A stretch of DNA of 16,747 nt, taken from Candidatus Adiutrix sp. GTDB taxonomy: Bacteria; Desulfobacterota; Desulfarculia; Adiutricales; Adiutricaceae. The notes under the pieces were generated by a model, which worked only from the letters and a program-made list of their open reading frames with translations, did not search any database and had not been told where the DNA came from. The DNA is taken from positions 1-16,747 of the forward strand of contig JAISRV010000344.1 of the NCBI GenBank assembly GCA_031273445.1, read 5' to 3'. The position numbers were made by a program, and so were the translations under genes. Shown in pieces: positions 14,499-16,747 of this stretch. The stretch's first letter is position 1; each line of letters opens with the position of its first letter.

Positions 14499-15304
14499 AA
14501 GGGCGCCGGAGGCCGGGCGCCCGGCGCGGCGATGAAGCCGCCGGCGCAACCCCCCTGCCCCGCCCCGCCGCCGGCCCCCCGGCCGGAGACGAAACGGGGC
14601 GACCGACCGGGCCGGGCCGCTCAAGCAGCCTTTGGCGGGCCGGGGCGGCCGCCGCTTTAGCCCTGTGGCTGGCGACGGCGGCCGGGGCAGACGCCCAGAC
14701 CGCCGGCGGCGCCCCGCCTCTGCCGCCGGGGCAGGATCGGCTTGCCGACGAGGCTTCCGCGCCGCCGGTCGGGCCCGGCCCGACCCAAGCGGCGACGTCC
14801 GGCCCGCCCGCCCAACCGGCCGCCGCCACGGATCCACGGCGCTATTACCTCAAGCTTGACGAAGCCGGCTGGGGCGCCGCCCTGGACGAGGCCGCCGAAG
14901 GCCTTCTGGCCCGCTACCGTCTCTGGCAATATGCCCCGTTTCACTCGGAGGACCTGCCGGAGTGGTGTTTGGATTTATTCGACCGAGTGGACAGGCGCGT
15001 CGGGGAATTTGCCGAAGCTCAGCCCCAGACGGGCGAGGCCGAGCTGAACCAGTGGGAAAGACTGTGGCTGCGGGAAGAGTTGAACGAGAAGATCAGCGGC
15101 TTGGCCGTGGACGGGGACGACTATTACGTCACTTTGGCCGCGGCCGGCCCGGACCGGGGCGAGGGCGGGGAATGGACGGAACTGCCGACGGCCCGGCCGG
15201 AAGACCAGCCCCCCGCGCCGGAAGCCGCCGCCGCGGCCCCGCCCGCCGCCGGCCCGGACGAACAGGCCCGTTACGACCTGATGATGCGGGCCTGGCGACG
15301 CTGA
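14495..15304 (+). CDS. Ala/Pro-rich envelope protein of unknown function
   Basis: The 269-residue product starts at an ATG overlapping the aminotransferase stop (ATGA at 14495-14498), so the two are coupled. A long basic, Pro/Gly-rich cytoplasmic region (residues 1-45) precedes a hydrophobic helix at about 47-64 and an A-D-A signal-peptidase-like site at 65-67, giving either a membrane anchor or an atypically long signal peptide. A Pro/Ala linker follows, then a more ordered acidic domain (about 112-205) rich in Trp, Glu and Leu, then another Ala/Pro-rich tail. I recognise no family. Composition is more GC-rich than the neighbours, as usual for such low-complexity protein. Confidence 0.7.
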   Translation: MKGRRRPGARRGDEAAGATPLPRPAAGPPAGDETGRPTGPGRSSSLWRAGAAAALALWLATAAGADAQTAGGAPPLPPGQDRLADEASAPPVGPGPTQAATSGPPAQPAAATDPRRYYLKLDEAGWGAALDEAAEGLLARYRLWQYAPFHSEDLPEWCLDLFDRVDRRVGEFAEAQPQTGEAELNQWERLWLREELNEKISGLAVDGDDYYVTLAAAGPDRGEGGEWTELPTARPEDQPPAPEAAAAAPPAAGPDEQARYDLMMRAWRR

Positions 15305-15363
15305 CCGCCCGCCCCAACTTCAGCTTTACCTGATGAAAAAATCGTCTTAAACTCGACTTTAGT

Positions 15364-15390
15364 TAAAGTTTCCCCCTGAACGGCCGATAT
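15364..15390 (+). promoter_or_regulatory. Sigma-28 (FliA)-type promoter
   Basis: TAAAGTTT (15364-15371) is an exact match to the sigma-28 -35 element. After exactly 11 bases comes GCCGATAT (15383-15390), seven of eight bases of the GCCGATAA -10 element. Transcription should start near 15397, about 37 bases before the small gene at 15434. This places that gene in the late flagellar/motility regulon class, if the organism has FliA. Confidence 0.75.
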
Positions 15391-15433
15391 ATATAGTGAG
15401 GAATAAAGCCGCCGTTTGGGAAAGGGGGCGCCC

Positions 15434-15655
15434 ATGCTGATACATCCTGAAGTGTACGCCTGGCTTAACCGTCAGAGCAACCCCGAAATTAAAGAGGGCA
15501 AAAGGAAACCGCTGGTTACCCGGGGAACCGAAATCAACAAAGGCGGCTCCGAAAAGGCCAGGGAAACGCGGCAATACGCCGCCGACGCGGCGGAGCGTGA
15601 AGACGAAGTCGAATATCTCAACGACAAATCGTCCAACCTCAACTTTTACGCCTGA
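15434..15655 (+). CDS. 73-residue charged protein under a sigma-28 promoter
   Basis: I choose the ATG at 15434 because GGGGG (15424-15428) lies five bases upstream; a longer frame would need a TTG at 15416 that overlaps the ribosome-binding site. The protein is small, hydrophilic and Lys/Glu/Arg-rich, with a predicted helical middle (EKARETRQYAADAAEREDEV) and an Asn/Tyr-rich C-terminus. It has no signal peptide, membrane segment or metal motif. It does not look like FlgM, CsrA or FlaG to me. The sigma-28-type promoter makes a role in motility or chemotaxis the best guess, but no family is recognised. Confidence 0.65.
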   Translation: MLIHPEVYAWLNRQSNPEIKEGKRKPLVTRGTEINKGGSEKARETRQYAADAAEREDEVEYLNDKSSNLNFYA

Positions 15656-15694
15656 GTTCAATTCAGCCTCTTCGCATTTCGAGCGTATGAAAAA

Positions 15695-15799
15695 ATGGAC
15701 CAGAATGCGCAACCGTTCGAGCGGAGGTTTATGGACGTCCTCAAGGATATCCCGAATTGCCTCGGCGGTCTTTTGCCATTCAAGGGCCTCATGCTGTAG
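15695..15799 (+). CDS. Possible 34-residue ORF after the sigma-28 gene
   Basis: ATG 15695 to TAG 15797-15799, in the same frame as the 73-residue gene beyond its stop. Third-position GC is high (26 of 34 codons by my count), better than the competing antisense frame, but there is no good ribosome-binding site. It could be a truncated gene remnant. The rest of 15656-15835 shows no feature I can support besides a 16-base imperfect repeat (15782-15797 and 15815-15830). Confidence 0.2.
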   Translation: MDQNAQPFERRFMDVLKDIPNCLGGLLPFKGLML

Positions 15800-15835
15800 C
15801 CTCCACATGGGCAAAAGGGCCTTATGCTGTTCAAA

Positions 15836-16681
15836 TCAGAGCCCCCGCCCGGCTGGAGGCCGAAAAATATGCCGGGGGCAGCTTTGCGCGCAGGCCTGGC
15901 CGCAGTCGGCCGCGTAATTCAGGCAGAGGCTCTGATTGATGATCATGGCCCCGACCGGGGCGGGACGGCTGACGGCGCCGGCTGGGCAGGCCTTGCGGCA
16001 ACGGCCGCAGCCCAGGCAGGAGCGGTCGCAGAAAGCCGCGTTTTTCTTCAAGCCCTCTTCGGCCGCGCAGGGCACGAAGACCCTGGAAGCGGCCGGGATC
16101 AGCACGATCAAATTTTTGGGGCAGGCGCTCAGGCAGAGCCCGCAGCCCCGGCAGAGGCCGGGATCGAACACGGGGAAGGCCGGGCCGGACGCTCCGGCCC
16201 GCCCCTCCAGACTGACGGCTTTATGGGGGCAGACGCGAACGCAGTCGCCCAGGGCCAGGCAGCCGTAGGGGCAGGCCAGCGGGCCGCCGTCGTGCTCGGC
16301 GGCGATGCGGCAGCTTTCAAGGCCGCGATAGCGAGACAGACGCGGGGCCAGGCCGCCATGCCCGCACTTGAGGCGCGCTTTGAAGGCCGGGGCCGCCGGG
16401 CCGGCCGTCGCCGCGGGTTTCGGGGCCGCCTTTTTAGCCGCCGGGGCTGAAGCCGGGCGGCCCGGGGCGGGCAGCGCGGCCAGAGGCGCGAACAGGGCCA
16501 GGGCCAGATAGGCGAGAATTTCCGTGGGCATGTCGCTCACGCGGGTCATAAACGGCGACGGAAAGAAAATCAGAAGCGCCAGAGTCCCGGCCGCGCACCA
16601 GCCCAACTGTATGGCGGACCGGGCCAGAAACGGGGCCACTAAGAAGGCCGGCAAGGCCAGAGACGAGGCCCGGGCCGCCAT
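15836..16681 (-). CDS. rnfB: RnfB-like polyferredoxin membrane protein
   Basis: This 281-residue protein matches the middle and C-terminal parts of RnfB, the Fe-S subunit of the Rnf complex that couples ferredoxin oxidation to ion pumping. Residues 103-155 carry the RnfB-typical C106, C124 and the block from C137 through C141, C147 and C151. Classical ferredoxin clusters follow at C177/180/183/187 and C218-C232, with a last set at C253-C268. Two hydrophobic segments (about 8-40 and 53-71) and an Ala/Pro/Lys linker replace the usual N-terminus, and the LPGANCGxCGYxGC cluster motif is absent. ATG 16681 is chosen because codon bias drops upstream; M45 or M51 are alternative starts. The frame is open to the window edge. 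Confidence 0.75.
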   Translation of the reverse strand: MAARASSLALPAFLVAPFLARSAIQLGWCAAGTLALLIFFPSPFMTRVSDMPTEILAYLALALFAPLAALPAPGRPASAPAAKKAAPKPAATAGPAAPAFKARLKCGHGGLAPRLSRYRGLESCRIAAEHDGGPLACPYGCLALGDCVRVCPHKAVSLEGRAGASGPAFPVFDPGLCRGCGLCLSACPKNLIVLIPAASRVFVPCAAEEGLKKNAAFCDRSCLGCGRCRKACPAGAVSRPAPVGAMIINQSLCLNYAADCGQACAQSCPRHIFRPPAGRGL

Positions 16682-16722
16682 GGGGCAGCCGGCTGAAAGA
16701 AAATCCCGGCCGTATGGAGATG

Positions 16723-16746
16723 AAAAAACGGCCGCGAAAACGGCCG
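16723..16746 (-). terminator. Intrinsic terminator of an off-window minus-strand gene
   Basis: On the minus strand, CGGCCG (16746-16741), loop TTTTCG and CGGCCG (16734-16729) form a six-base-pair GC stem followed directly by six Ts (16728-16723). It should end transcription from a gene beyond the window, which also argues that the rnfB-like gene begins after it. Confidence 0.6.
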
Positions 16747-16747
16747 C

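Noticed and set aside
15359..15814. 151-codon minus-strand frame with a protein-like first third
   Set aside because: It lies opposite the well-supported 73-residue gene and its promoter, has lower third-position GC than the plus frame, and has no ribosome-binding site.
15824..16450. 208-codon plus-strand frame opposite the rnfB-like gene
   Set aside because: Ala/Gly/Arg-rich shadow; the minus strand has ordered ferredoxin cysteine motifs.
16714..16747. Possible start of a plus-strand gene (ATG, then Lys/Arg-rich codons) at the window edge
   Set aside because: No good ribosome-binding site, and the same bases form a convincing minus-strand terminator; too short to judge.

Overview
The window is strongly GC-rich DNA from a Gram-negative, LPS-bearing, probably anaerobic bacterium. 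The Kdo/lipid A/heptose genes require an outer membrane. The RnfB-type ferredoxin subunit suggests ion-gradient-coupled anaerobic electron transport. A near-consensus sigma-28 promoter suggests motility. The gene set and style fit a Desulfobacterota (deltaproteobacterial) lineage best, but nothing here fixes the taxon.

Layout. (1) 1-4416, plus strand: tail of an unidentified upstream frame, then a tightly coupled four-gene cluster of MoxR AAA+ ATPase, DUF58 protein, SpoIIM-like membrane protein and RDD membrane protein, with stop/start overlaps at each junction. This recurring neighbourhood is thought to act in envelope protein or complex maturation; its substrate is unknown. (2) 4417-4649: a regulatory interval with an almost ideal sigma-70 promoter, a long leader with a strong GC hairpin and a possible leader ORF. 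(3) 4650-9982, plus strand: an LPS inner-core operon of waaA (Kdo transferase), lpxK (lipid A 4'-kinase), a WaaF heptosyltransferase fused to a GmhB-type phosphatase, and a WaaC-like heptosyltransferase. lpxK carries two in-frame internal duplications, and a 29-bp perfect direct repeat straddles the lpxK/waaF junction. (4) 10055-12578, minus strand and convergent with the LPS operon: nagZ, a 149-residue unknown protein and cdsA, read from a consensus promoter so close to the nagZ ATG that the mRNA is probably leaderless. (5) 12579-15304, plus strand: a divergent promoter region, a small secreted protein whose signal peptide core is ten methionines encoded by an (ATG)10 microsatellite, a DegT/DnrJ/EryC1 aminotransferase, and a coupled Ala/Pro-rich envelope protein. 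(6) 15305-15835: a sigma-28-type promoter driving a 73-residue charged protein, then a poorly understood stretch with a possible 34-codon ORF. (7) 15836-16681, minus strand: an RnfB-like polyferredoxin lacking the usual N-terminal cluster motif, with an intrinsic terminator of an off-window gene just upstream.

Together the genes mostly serve the cell envelope: core-lipid A assembly (waaA, lpxK, waaF-gmhB, waaC), phospholipid precursor supply (cdsA), peptidoglycan recycling (nagZ), a probable nucleotide-sugar aminotransferase and the MoxR/DUF58 cluster. The items most worth following up are the duplication hotspot in and after lpxK, the sigma-28-controlled small protein, the poly-Met signal peptide, the leaderless nagZ promoter and the atypical RnfB.
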